The notes under the pieces are model-generated. The model searched no databases. It was not told the DNA's origin and saw nothing but the letters and a program-made list of their open reading frames with translations. Positions 1-7,159 of a stretch of 64,000 nucleotides of DNA are shown piece by piece. Position 1 is the first letter of the stretch; every line of letters starts with the position of its first letter. This DNA is from CBDBLK01 sp965243145 (GTDB lineage: Bacteria; Bdellovibrionota; Bacteriovoracia; Bacteriovoracales; Bacteriovoracaceae). Location of the stretch: NCBI GenBank assembly GCA_965243145.1, contig CBDEUB010000002.1:1302001-1366000 (forward strand). Direction: 5' to 3'. The position numbers were made by a program, and so were the translations under genes.

Positions 1-230
1 GCGTATTCAAACATAAAATGCCCGTAACCTGGGCCTATCTCCAAGTGCAAAGGTGCCCGCCTTTTGAAAATGTCACGGTTCCACACACTTTGAAATTCCT
101 CCGGTTGTTCATCCCTCAACACAAAATCGTCAAATTGGGCCAGTTTCTGGTGGTAGGGATTTTTGTGGGTGTATTGAAACACCTCACTATAAACGCGATC
201 GCAGTTTTCTGGGGAAAGAAGAGTGCCCAC
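1..230 (-). CDS. trmB: tRNA (guanine-N7-)-methyltransferase, N-terminal part
   Basis: Partial gene running off the left edge on the minus strand. The readable part, about 76 residues, ends in LHLEIGPGYGHFMFEY, which matches the SAM-binding motif I of TrmB (normally LEIGCGNGHF). TrmB makes m7G46 in tRNA with SAM as donor. An in-frame stop lies just upstream, so the start must be close. I chose a GTG at 228-230 because AGAGAAG precedes it by five bases. It lies about 30 bp behind the stop of the aminotransferase gene and is probably co-transcribed with it. The call rests on motif I and its N-terminal context only, because the catalytic C-terminal part is outside the window. Confidence 0.7.
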   Translation of the reverse strand, partial: MGTLLSPENCDRVYSEVFQYTHKNPYHQKLAQFDDFVLRDEQPEEFQSVWNRDIFKRRAPLHLEIGPGYGHFMFEY

Positions 231-259
231 GAAGACTTCTCTTATAGATTCGAGCAGTT

Positions 260-1378
260 TTAGTCAAGTCCAAAAAAGTCGCCGATCGCCCTGGCCACTC
301 TTTGAATTTGTGATTCCGTCAGGAAAGGGTGGATGGGAAGGCAGAGCACCCGCCCGGCCAGGTGGCGGGCAGCACTATCCTCTCCCCGGTAACCGTCCAA
401 AGGGGCCTCCTGCGAAAGGGCCTTTTCATAAAAAGGGGCGCTTGCAATCCCGCGAGTCTTGAGAAAATCCTGCAAGTCCTCCCTGAGTTTCACAGAGGCC
501 AATTGCACGGGGTAGAGGTGCCAGGAAGAACGGGAGAGGAATGATTGGGGAAGGAGCGCAATTTGGCCCTCAAAAGGGCCAAGACATTCATGGTATTTTG
601 CAGCGATTCTTTTGCGCTTTTTATTATATTCTTCTTGTTTGGCCAATTTGAGTTGTAAAACGGCCGCCTGAATGTGGTCACAACGGCCATTACGGCCAAA
701 ACGGTGGGGATTCCCCCGGCCATGATTGCGCAGGGATTGGATCAGTTTGGCCTGCTCACCGTCTTGAGTCATTAGACATCCAGCATCACCAAAAGCGCCC
801 AAATTTTTTGTGGGGTAAAAGCTAAAGGCCGCCAGGTTTTGAGAACTGCCCACCGGCCTTTGTTCTTCCGAGTCAAAATAGGCCCCCTGGGCCTGGGCGG
901 CATCCTCTATTAATATCACTCCTTGGCCACGGCAAATGTTTTCCAAGTCCTCGATGGGGGCGGGGAGGCCATAGATATGCACCGCCATCAACGCCTTGAG
1001 GTGGTATTGGCGACAGGCCCTCTCGGCCGACTGGGGGCAAATAAGTCCCGTTTCGGGGGAGACATCGACAAAAATCGGTTCCGCACCCACATTGAGAATC
1101 GCCTCGGCGCTGGCCCAAAAGGTAATGCCGGGAACCCCGACTTTATCTCCCGCACCAACACCACTGGCCTTCAACGCCAATTCAAGGGCATCGGTTCCGT
1201 TGCTCACCAACAGGCAGTGTTTGGATTTTTGCATATTAGCAAACTGCCGTTCAAATTGGAGGTTGTACTCCCCTTCAATAAAAACATTTTGGTCAATAAT
1301 ATGGTGAATGCGTTTTTTAACGGCATCTTGAAACTCCCGATCGTGCAAGGATTGAAAATCGTAAAAAGGAATGTCCAT
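260..1378 (-). CDS. DegT/DnrJ/EryC1/StrS-family aminotransferase
   Basis: A PLP-dependent sugar aminotransferase of fold type I, about 372 aa, typical for the family. Residues such as SNGTDALELAL (cofactor phosphate binding), LIEDAAQAQGA (Asp that contacts the PLP ring nitrogen) and FYPTKNLGAFGDAG (Schiff-base Lys) are all present. Members transaminate keto-sugar nucleotides for LPS, O-antigen or glycan synthesis. The exact sugar cannot be read from sequence. The ATG at 1378 gives the usual N-terminus (MDIPFYDFQ). A TTG at 1417 would add 13 residues, and neither has a strong ribosome-binding site. The next gene downstream is trmB. Confidence 0.85.
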   Translation of the reverse strand: MDIPFYDFQSLHDREFQDAVKKRIHHIIDQNVFIEGEYNLQFERQFANMQKSKHCLLVSNGTDALELALKASGVGAGDKVGVPGITFWASAEAILNVGAEPIFVDVSPETGLICPQSAERACRQYHLKALMAVHIYGLPAPIEDLENICRGQGVILIEDAAQAQGAYFDSEEQRPVGSSQNLAAFSFYPTKNLGAFGDAGCLMTQDGEQAKLIQSLRNHGRGNPHRFGRNGRCDHIQAAVLQLKLAKQEEYNKKRKRIAAKYHECLGPFEGQIALLPQSFLSRSSWHLYPVQLASVKLREDLQDFLKTRGIASAPFYEKALSQEAPLDGYRGEDSAARHLAGRVLCLPIHPFLTESQIQRVARAIGDFFGLD

Positions 1379-1499
1379 TTCAAAGGCAAAATTACTTTTT
1401 CGCCCTTCCCTTGGCAAACCAATGAACTGACAAAATTGCCTTGCTTTGCTTCACTGGCGAAGGCATGTAAAAATAAATTAATATTATTTACAAAGAGAC

Positions 1500-2321
1500 A
1501 TGAAGTCTATAAACTGTTTTATTTTACCGCTCTTGTTGTGGATGGCCACACCGGCCACACCTTGGGCACAAAAAAAGGCCTCGATCAGGGCAGAGGGCAA
1601 GGCCCTCGCCAAATCCCAAAAGGCCAAAAAATCCCGACGGCGCAAAAAAACTGGCCGGCGCAAACGGCGCTTTATCGGAGAAGTTTCACTCTCTCTCAAC
1701 GGAATTTACGATAGTTTGCACAGACGCCAGGGGGGCATCGGCACGAACAGCGATTCCGTTCTGGTGAGCAACTTCCAACCCCAACTTATTTTGGCCTGGC
1801 AATTGTATTGGAAAAAACGGTGGTACGCCCTCGCCGATATTGAATTTATTTCCAGGCATTATGAAGCGGGAAACTCCCAAACCATCCTAGACCGCGAATT
1901 TCACCAGGGCAGTGTGTACGGAGGCGTGGGGTATCGCTGGGGCCAGTGGTCTTTTGCCAATCTTTATTTGGGCCTCGACGAGTGCTTTTACTACCGTCAA
2001 GTTGACGAAGAAATTTATGTGCTCGAAGACCATCGGGTTCCCGCTCTCAAACTGAGGCTCTCGCAAAAATTGCTTCGCCTGCGCAAGTTTCGGCGCTGGC
2101 CCCTCTCTTTCCTGGGAGAATTTCAGTATTTAAACAAAAGCGGCCTGTACTTTGAAGGAGGCCTGCGCTACGGAGTGGGCATGGATGTCAAATATCTCAT
2201 GTCTTCTTCGAGTTCCTTAGGAACGGGTGTCTTCTACCAACGGGGAGTGTTCGACTCTGTTTGGTCAACTTTTGACTACAAAGCGCTGGGGTTTTCTCTT
2301 TCCTATAGTAAAAAATTTTAA
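1500..2321 (+). CDS. Putative outer-membrane beta-barrel protein with basic linker
   Basis: Protein of 273 aa with a Sec signal peptide (about residues 1-23, ending ATPWAQ). A strikingly basic Lys/Arg stretch follows (about 40-60), then alternating hydrophobic/aromatic strands to a C-terminus ending in SYSKKF. This suggests a small outer-membrane barrel. No family is recognised. The ATG is preceded by AAGAGAC. A roughly 45-bp piece of its coding sequence (2135-2181) recurs at 4585-4628 on the far side of the AbiE cassette, a sign that the cassette arrival copied part of this gene. Confidence 0.6.
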   Translation: MKSINCFILPLLLWMATPATPWAQKKASIRAEGKALAKSQKAKKSRRRKKTGRRKRRFIGEVSLSLNGIYDSLHRRQGGIGTNSDSVLVSNFQPQLILAWQLYWKKRWYALADIEFISRHYEAGNSQTILDREFHQGSVYGGVGYRWGQWSFANLYLGLDECFYYRQVDEEIYVLEDHRVPALKLRLSQKLLRLRKFRRWPLSFLGEFQYLNKSGLYFEGGLRYGVGMDVKYLMSSSSSLGTGVFYQRGVFDSVWSTFDYKALGFSLSYSKKF

Positions 2322-2381
2322 GGCCATAAAAATAGAGATTACAAGCAAGTCGATTGAGATTTATCAGGTGTCTCGGGTAGC

Positions 2382-2450
2382 AAAAAGGTATATAAATTAT
2401 TCTTTTATTACCATTTTTAGGTAATAAAAGAATAATTTATATACCTTTTT
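2382..2450. promoter_or_regulatory. Perfect 31-bp inverted repeat, candidate AbiEi operator or terminator
   Basis: Positions 2382-2412 and 2420-2450 are perfect reverse complements separated by a 7-base loop (ATTTTTA). The T-run at the end could also terminate the upstream gene. The central 21 bases (2405-2425) recur with one change at 2481-2501, over the abiEi promoter. Known AbiEi antitoxins bind inverted repeats ahead of their own operon, so an operator role is the favoured inference. Confidence 0.6.
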
Positions 2451-2483
2451 TTAGGCGATTTTGGTATATTTTTTATTTGATTA

Positions 2484-2512
2484 TTGCCATTTTTAGGTAA
2501 TTTTGATATAAT
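2484..2512 (+). promoter_or_regulatory. Sigma-70-type promoter of the abiE-like operon with overlapping operator
   Basis: TTGCCA at 2484-2489 and TATAAT at 2507-2512 with a 17-base spacer. The second 21-bp operator copy (2481-2501) covers the -35 and most of the spacer, so binding would block RNA polymerase. The ATG of the antitoxin starts at 2520, only 7 bases beyond the -10, so the transcript is predicted to be leaderless. Confidence 0.65.
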
Positions 2513-2519
2513 TTATATT

Positions 2520-3347
2520 ATGAAAACTCTTGCTGGAATAGGTAAAAAATCGAGAAACAGGCTGAAAGCTGTGATTGAGGCCTCTGGAAGACTGCTAACG
2601 CCTAAATTTGTTTCGGAAGTGCTGTCACTTTCACGATTTGAGGCCGCTAGATTATTATCTCGTTGGAATAGAGCAGGCTGGTTAAAAAGAGTAAAAAGAG
2701 GTGTTTACCTTCCAGTTCAATTAGAAACTGGCCCCGATGAAATTGCCATTGAGGATTCCTGGCAAATTGCCGAAAGCATCTTTTCACCTGGTTATATAGC
2801 TGGGTTTAGTGCAATCAAATACTGGGATTTCTCAGAGCAAATTTTTGAAGATACTGTCTATTTTACAACGAAACAAGTTCCATCAAGAACCGTTGTTTAT
2901 GGTGGTATTAAATTCAAACTTAAAACTATAAGGCCACATAAAACTTTTGGTACAAAAACAGTCTGGCGAGATTCGACAAAAATTCAGGTATCTGACCCAT
3001 CAAAAACAATCGTTGATCTTCTTGACAACCCGGCCTCTGGTGGTGGGATGAGAACAGTAAGAGATTTTTTTACTGAATATTGTGAATCCAAACATTGCAA
3101 TATGGGCCTACTTATAAATTATGTGAAAAAAATGAAGAACAAAACTATCTTTAAAAGACTTGGTTTTTTACTTGAAGTCGATAATTTTTTAGACGAAAAA
3201 ACAACCAACCTCCTGAAAAAAAGGATTTCATCCGGCTATTCAAATTTTGATACAACGATGAAAAATGTTCACTTTATTAGAAAGTGGAACTTGAAAATCC
3301 CTTCATCTTGGAAAGAAGAATATGATTCCAAAAAAAGAAGTTCTTAA
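2520..3347 (+). CDS. AbiEi-like antitoxin / transcriptional autorepressor
   Basis: 275 aa. An N-terminal winged helix-turn-helix (about 10-65, with LSRFEAARLLSRWNRAGWLKR) is followed by the AbiEi-type domain (SPGYIAGFSAIKYW, then VSDPSKTIVDLLDNP). In type IV systems such a protein represses its operon and neutralises the nucleotidyltransferase toxin. The ATG at 2520 is chosen because the -10 box is immediately upstream; an earlier ATG at 2484 would lie inside the promoter. It overlaps the toxin gene by 26 bp. The gene is AT-rich compared with its flanks, consistent with transfer, yet it carries many GGCC sites like the rest of the window. Confidence 0.8.
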   Translation: MKTLAGIGKKSRNRLKAVIEASGRLLTPKFVSEVLSLSRFEAARLLSRWNRAGWLKRVKRGVYLPVQLETGPDEIAIEDSWQIAESIFSPGYIAGFSAIKYWDFSEQIFEDTVYFTTKQVPSRTVVYGGIKFKLKTIRPHKTFGTKTVWRDSTKIQVSDPSKTIVDLLDNPASGGGMRTVRDFFTEYCESKHCNMGLLINYVKKMKNKTIFKRLGFLLEVDNFLDEKTTNLLKKRISSGYSNFDTTMKNVHFIRKWNLKIPSSWKEEYDSKKRSS

Positions 3348-4530
3348 ACTTGCAAAATCTTTAGACTTGCGACCGGACACAGTTGAAAAAGACTATGTTC
3401 TCAGTTGGATGTTGCATGGAATCCATACAAGTCCACAATTGAAAAATAAATGGGTGTTTAAGGGTGGAACAGGCCTTAAAAAATGCTTTTTTGAGACATT
3501 TCGTTTTTCAGAAGACCTTGATTTTACCGTTTTAGAAAAAAATCAGCTTGATAACGACTTTCTTCTGCAAAGTTTCCATGAAATTTCTGATTCAATTTAC
3601 GAACAAACAGGTATTGAATTTGATAAAAGTCAATTCAAGTTCAAAATTATTGATAAAGAAAACGGAAATAAGGCCGCTCAAGGAAAAATTCATTTTAATG
3701 GGCCTCTCAGAAGAAAAAACAGTTACGCAACAATTAAACTTGACTTAACAAACGATGAAATCGTAGTGTTAAGACCAGTCGAGAAAAAAGTACACCATTT
3801 CTATTCAGATGAACCTGATTCAGGAATTTCAATCAATTGCTATGCTTTTGAAGAAATTATAGCAGAAAAAATCAGGGCCTTGGCCCAAAGAGCGCGTCCC
3901 AGAGATTTATACGATGTAGTTCACTTTTTTAGAAATAGACAGTTAATTTTAAAACCTCAACTCGTTTATAATGTTCTTCAAGAAAAATGTAGTTTTAAAA
4001 AAATTGAAGTACCAACTTTTGACATGATTGATAAACATGAAAAAATTGATGAACTTGGGCCACAGTGGGAGAATATGCTTGCGCACCAACTTCCACAACT
4101 TCCTCCCATGGAATCATTTTGGAACGATTTAAGGCCATTTTTTGATTGGTTAAATGGAAATATTCAAGAAGAAAAATTAGTACCCGTATCAAACCAAGAT
4201 GAAACCATTTTTCACCCTGGCCGTATCATCAATGCAAGGTCAGTTAATTCAATATTGCACAGAATACGATTTGCGGCCGCAAATCGTGTTTGCATCAAGA
4301 TGGTTTATACAAACAAATTAAGAACAATTGAACCACTTTCTTTTAGGCAAGCAAAAAACGAAAATCGGCTTTTTTATGGATTTCACCGCGAAGACAATCA
4401 AACCAAAGCGTTTATCCTTGACAGGATTCAGTCAGTTGAAGTTACAAATATTCCCTACACAGAGAGACACCCCGTTGAGATAACAGCTAGTGGAAGAATT
4501 TCAATGCCGCCTGTTCGCTCAGGACTATGA
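3322..4530 (+). CDS. AbiEii/AbiGii-type nucleotidyltransferase toxin with C-terminal WYL-like domain
   Basis: 402 aa. The N-terminal part shows the DNA polymerase beta-like fold of AbiEii toxins: VFKGGTGLKK (motif I, about 45-54) and RFSEDLDF (metal-binding motif II, about 62-69). Later comes EEIIAEKIRALAQRARPRDLYD, split here only for description. Residues about 310-385 resemble a WYL domain, with KMVYTNKLRTIEPLSF and AFILDRIQSVEV. WYL domains are ligand or nucleic-acid sensors in bacterial regulators. Classical AbiEii proteins are nearer 300 aa, so this is a C-terminal fusion. The start overlaps the antitoxin gene and has GGAAAGAAGA ahead of it. Confidence 0.78.
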   Translation: MIPKKEVLKLAKSLDLRPDTVEKDYVLSWMLHGIHTSPQLKNKWVFKGGTGLKKCFFETFRFSEDLDFTVLEKNQLDNDFLLQSFHEISDSIYEQTGIEFDKSQFKFKIIDKENGNKAAQGKIHFNGPLRRKNSYATIKLDLTNDEIVVLRPVEKKVHHFYSDEPDSGISINCYAFEEIIAEKIRALAQRARPRDLYDVVHFFRNRQLILKPQLVYNVLQEKCSFKKIEVPTFDMIDKHEKIDELGPQWENMLAHQLPQLPPMESFWNDLRPFFDWLNGNIQEEKLVPVSNQDETIFHPGRIINARSVNSILHRIRFAAANRVCIKMVYTNKLRTIEPLSFRQAKNENRLFYGFHREDNQTKAFILDRIQSVEVTNIPYTERHPVEITASGRISMPPVRSGL

Positions 4531-4545
4531 CTATAAAATAATAGA

Positions 4546-4662
4546 ATGAACGAAGATAATTTAAAACAACCAGAATGGGCAAACAAAAGCGGCCTGTACT
4601 TTGAAGGAAGCCTGCGCTATGGAGTGGGCCAATCCATCCTCATGAATGTTTACGGGCATTGA
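4546..4662 (+). CDS. Short chimeric ORF containing a fragment of the upstream barrel gene
   Basis: 38 codons starting MNEDNLKQPEW and continuing, in the same reading frame, into NKSGLYFEGSLRYGVG. That stretch copies residues about 212-227 of the protein encoded at 1500-2321. It lies 15 bp behind the toxin stop and overlaps the 3' end of the convergent pilin-like gene. Most likely it is debris from the cassette insertion rather than a working gene, but the preserved frame is notable. Confidence 0.35.
   Translation: MNEDNLKQPEWANKSGLYFEGSLRYGVGQSILMNVYGH
4585..4628 (+). repeat. Partial direct copy of 2135-2181
   Basis: About 44 bases matching the 3' half of the gene at 1500-2321 (shared core AAAAGCGGCCTGTACTTTGA) with only a few substitutions. 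Together the two copies bracket the AbiE-like cassette. Confidence 0.8.
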
Positions 4663-5912
4663 GAAGGTTTTTGTAATTTTTGTAACCCACCGTTGGAATG
4701 GTATGTATAATAACCTGAATTTTTCAAATTCTGAAAACACTGATTTAGGCCTCTACTGCGGCGTTTGGCCCATTGGCATACAGAGCTGCTAGGTTTGCTA
4801 CATTTGGGCCGCCAAGTGGCATAATAGGTATTTCCTGGCCCTCTATGATGTTTGCTATAAGAGCCACAAACCGTTGCACAATCAGTTGGATCACTGCTAC
4901 GCCTGCAATGGGCAGAAGGAAAATTACTAGCGGGAACGAAGAGATTTGATCCTCTACATGCTCTGCCACCACCAGCACTATTTCCTCCTTGTGATGGGCA
5001 GGACTTAGTTCCCGTCGCCGTACGGGTGCCCCTAACACAATTTGGCCCAAAACCGCGGCAGCACTGTTCGGTTTGGGTAAAACTTTGTCCGGCACAAACC
5101 GAACCCCTGGAGGGAGACCAACTGGGAGAGCGCGTGCCTGTCCTGGTTATGTTGCCATTGCAGCCGGTTCTCTGTCCGACCGTCTCGCCACTGCACCAGC
5201 GGCGGTGGTCGGGAACCCATTTGGTGCTGCAACAGTCGAGGGTGCCGCTGGAACTCACCCCCCGCAGGGCGTTTTGAGCGGGACATTGCTTGTTGGTGAC
5301 GGGATCGAGTACGCAGCGGCCGCCCGTCCAGGAAGCGTGTTGGATGCCGAGGCACAATTTTTCATTGGATTCGGCGACGGCGTTGCCGGTGCTGAGGTAA
5401 CAGCCCTCCAAGCTGCCGGCGCTGCCGACAATAGTCATGGGAAAAACTTTTTTGACCTTTCTCTCAGCTTGATTTTTGAGTTTGTTCCAACGACTGACTT
5501 CGACTTCCAGGTCGACAGAGCTGCCGGAAAGATTGTTAAGCACGGCGGATTCAAACTGTACCATTCCCCTCCCATAACGGTTACCCACCACCAGTTTGGC
5601 AGCACCGGCGTGGTTTTTAATGTCGCTGATGGACTGTCCGTCGGAGATACTGGCCCCGAGGCCGCCCAAAGTGTGCAAACAGGCGTGGTAATTAAAGAGA
5701 TTTTTGGAAATGCGCCTTAAAAAGGCCCCGGTTTCAAATTTGCGCTTGAGAGTTTGAATAGCGGCCCGTCGGGCAGCGGATTGTTTGATCCCTTTGATGG
5801 CGGAGAGGGACACCACTCCGGCGAGTGCCATAACGGCGAGGAGGGCATAACCGCGGTGAGAGCGCAGAAGTCTTCGGGGGGGGGGCGTTAAAAAGGCCTT
5901 ATTGAACTTCAC
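4650..5912 (-). CDS. Cys-rich secreted/surface protein with pilin-like N-terminus
   Basis: 420 aa. The N-terminus has a short positively charged leader, then GYALLAVMALAGVVSL and a long amphipathic helix, the layout of type IV pilin-like or TadE-like proteins. From about residue 170 the protein is rich in Cys, Gly, Ser and Arg, with many spaced Cys residues suggesting a disulfide-bonded, exported domain. No named family is recognised for that part. The start is GTG. Codons 9-11 form a run of ten C on the coding strand, so slippage there would frameshift nearly the whole protein. Convergent with the AbiE cassette. Confidence 0.6.
   Translation of the reverse strand: MKFNKAFLTPPPRRLLRSHRGYALLAVMALAGVVSLSAIKGIKQSAARRAAIQTLKRKFETGAFLRRISKNLFNYHACLHTLGGLGASISDGQSISDIKNHAGAAKLVVGNRYGRGMVQFESAVLNNLSGSSVDLEVEVSRWNKLKNQAERKVKKVFPMTIVGSAGSLEGCYLSTGNAVAESNEKLCLGIQHASWTGGRCVLDPVTNKQCPAQNALRGVSSSGTLDCCSTKWVPDHRRWCSGETVGQRTGCNGNITRTGTRSPSWSPSRGSVCAGQSFTQTEQCCRGFGPNCVRGTRTATGTKSCPSQGGNSAGGGRACRGSNLFVPASNFPSAHCRRSSDPTDCATVCGSYSKHHRGPGNTYYATWRPKCSKPSSSVCQWAKRRSRGLNQCFQNLKNSGYYTYHSNGGLQKLQKPSQCP
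5876..5885 (-). repeat. Homopolymer C10 tract (G10 on plus strand) in the 5' coding region
   Basis: Ten consecutive G on the plus strand, reading as CCC CCC CCC C (Pro-Pro-Pro-Arg) in codons 9-12 of the pilin-like gene. Tracts of this length near the start of surface-protein genes are classic sites of slipped-strand phase variation. Confidence 0.8.
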
Positions 5913-6124
5913 CTTTTTATCTTAACCTGAAATGGATTTTGAGGGAGATTATTTTTGTGGAGAAAATTGCCTGACTTGTTCGATAGGTGCAGGCCTAAAG
6001 GGCGTGGGGTCGAGTATTCCCAATTTTCCCAAAGTGACCAGGGCCATTTAAATCCAACTCATTAAACTTGTCAAGTTATTGTGAGTTAAGTAGTCTGCTC
6101 AAAAAAGAAAAGGGGGCCATCTCC

Positions 6125-7159
6125 ATGCTCAAGTTTTTTTTATTTGCAGCTTCCACCTTGATCGCAACATCGTGTGCGAGTTCTCCACCGTGCGCGCCAC
6201 CTCTGCGCGCCGCCTTCGACATCGGCAGCGGCACCACTAAAATGAAAGTTTACCGCTACAACTCTTGTGCCAAAAACGCGGCCGCATCCCTCGAAGAAAT
6301 CAAAGGCCCAAACTGTAGCGGCAACCGCAAAAATTCCTACGGGGAAGATGTGGAAAAGCTAGGCAAAATCGGCGAGCAAACTTTTCACAAGGGCCTGGCC
6401 GCCCTGAGAGAACTCAAAGGCATGGCCACAAAATGCGGAGCGAGAGAATTTTCCGGCGTGGCCACCTCCGCTTTTAGGCGGGCCTCCAACGGGCCGAGCG
6501 TGACCGCACGCCTTGGCCAGACGGCCGACATCCCCGTCAATATCGCTTCCCGCGAGCAAGAGGCCCTTTTGGGGTTCCACGGAGCGGCCTTAAAGTTGGG
6601 AACTGCACAAACAAACAACCACGATGAAAACAAAATATGTGTTTGGGATATTGGCGGCGGCAGCATGCAAATGACCTGCTCGGGAAAGGCCCAAAGGCAT
6701 AAAATGTATTTGGGCAATCTGGCCTCCATTCCCTTTAAAAATGCCATTATTAAACTTCAAAAACGCCAAGGCCCTACTCCCAACCCCATCTCCGAAAGCG
6801 ATTACCGCCGCGCTTTAGAGATCGCAAAACTTGAGGCCGCCAAAATTTTGTCCGCCCTCGGAAATATTTTTCAAGACAGCACCGTTGCCGGCATCGGTGG
6901 AGTTCACTACTACGCCGTTTCCAAGGCCTTGGGAAAGCGGGAGTACACCGCCGACGACTTGAATTCCGCGCTCTCTGATCGGCTAAACAAAACGGATCGG
7001 GAACTCGGGGGGGATGAATATGTCACCACGGCCGTTTCCAATCTGATTTTAGTCGAGGGCATGATGAGGGGCCTTAATATCCACTCGGTGAGGGCCTTAA
7101 AAGTCGACTTGACCGAAGGCCTGGCCGCCGATGAGGATTATTGGCCACCAAAGCGGTGA
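6125..7159 (+). CDS. Ppx/GppA-family phosphatase-like lipoprotein
   Basis: 344 aa. The N-terminus MLKFFLFAASTLIATSC is a lipoprotein signal with Cys17 as the predicted lipidated residue. The ASKHA-fold motifs of exopolyphosphatase/pppGpp phosphatase follow: AAFDIGSGTTKMKVY (phosphate 1), VATSAFRRASNG, and CVWDIGGGSMQMTCSG (phosphate 2). Ppx/GppA enzymes are normally cytoplasmic, so a lipidated, exported version is unusual. Substrate is unknown; phosphate release from extracellular or periplasmic substrate is only an inference. The ATG at 6125 follows GGGGG; an upstream ATG at 6068 would bury the signal peptide. The 3' end overlaps the convergent gene by 22 bp. Confidence 0.72.
   Translation: MLKFFLFAASTLIATSCASSPPCAPPLRAAFDIGSGTTKMKVYRYNSCAKNAAASLEEIKGPNCSGNRKNSYGEDVEKLGKIGEQTFHKGLAALRELKGMATKCGAREFSGVATSAFRRASNGPSVTARLGQTADIPVNIASREQEALLGFHGAALKLGTAQTNNHDENKICVWDIGGGSMQMTCSGKAQRHKMYLGNLASIPFKNAIIKLQKRQGPTPNPISESDYRRALEIAKLEAAKILSALGNIFQDSTVAGIGGVHYYAVSKALGKREYTADDLNSALSDRLNKTDRELGGDEYVTTAVSNLILVEGMMRGLNIHSVRALKVDLTEGLAADEDYWPPKR

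Noticed and set aside
923..1714. 263-codon plus-strand frame opposite the DegT aminotransferase
   Set aside because: The minus-strand frame carries complete aminotransferase motifs and this one has none.
5073..5720. Long open frame (215 codons) on the plus strand opposite the pilin-like gene
   Set aside because: Antisense shadow of the Cys/Gly-rich minus-strand gene; composition (Ala/Gly/Val) follows the opposite codons and there is no ribosome-binding site.
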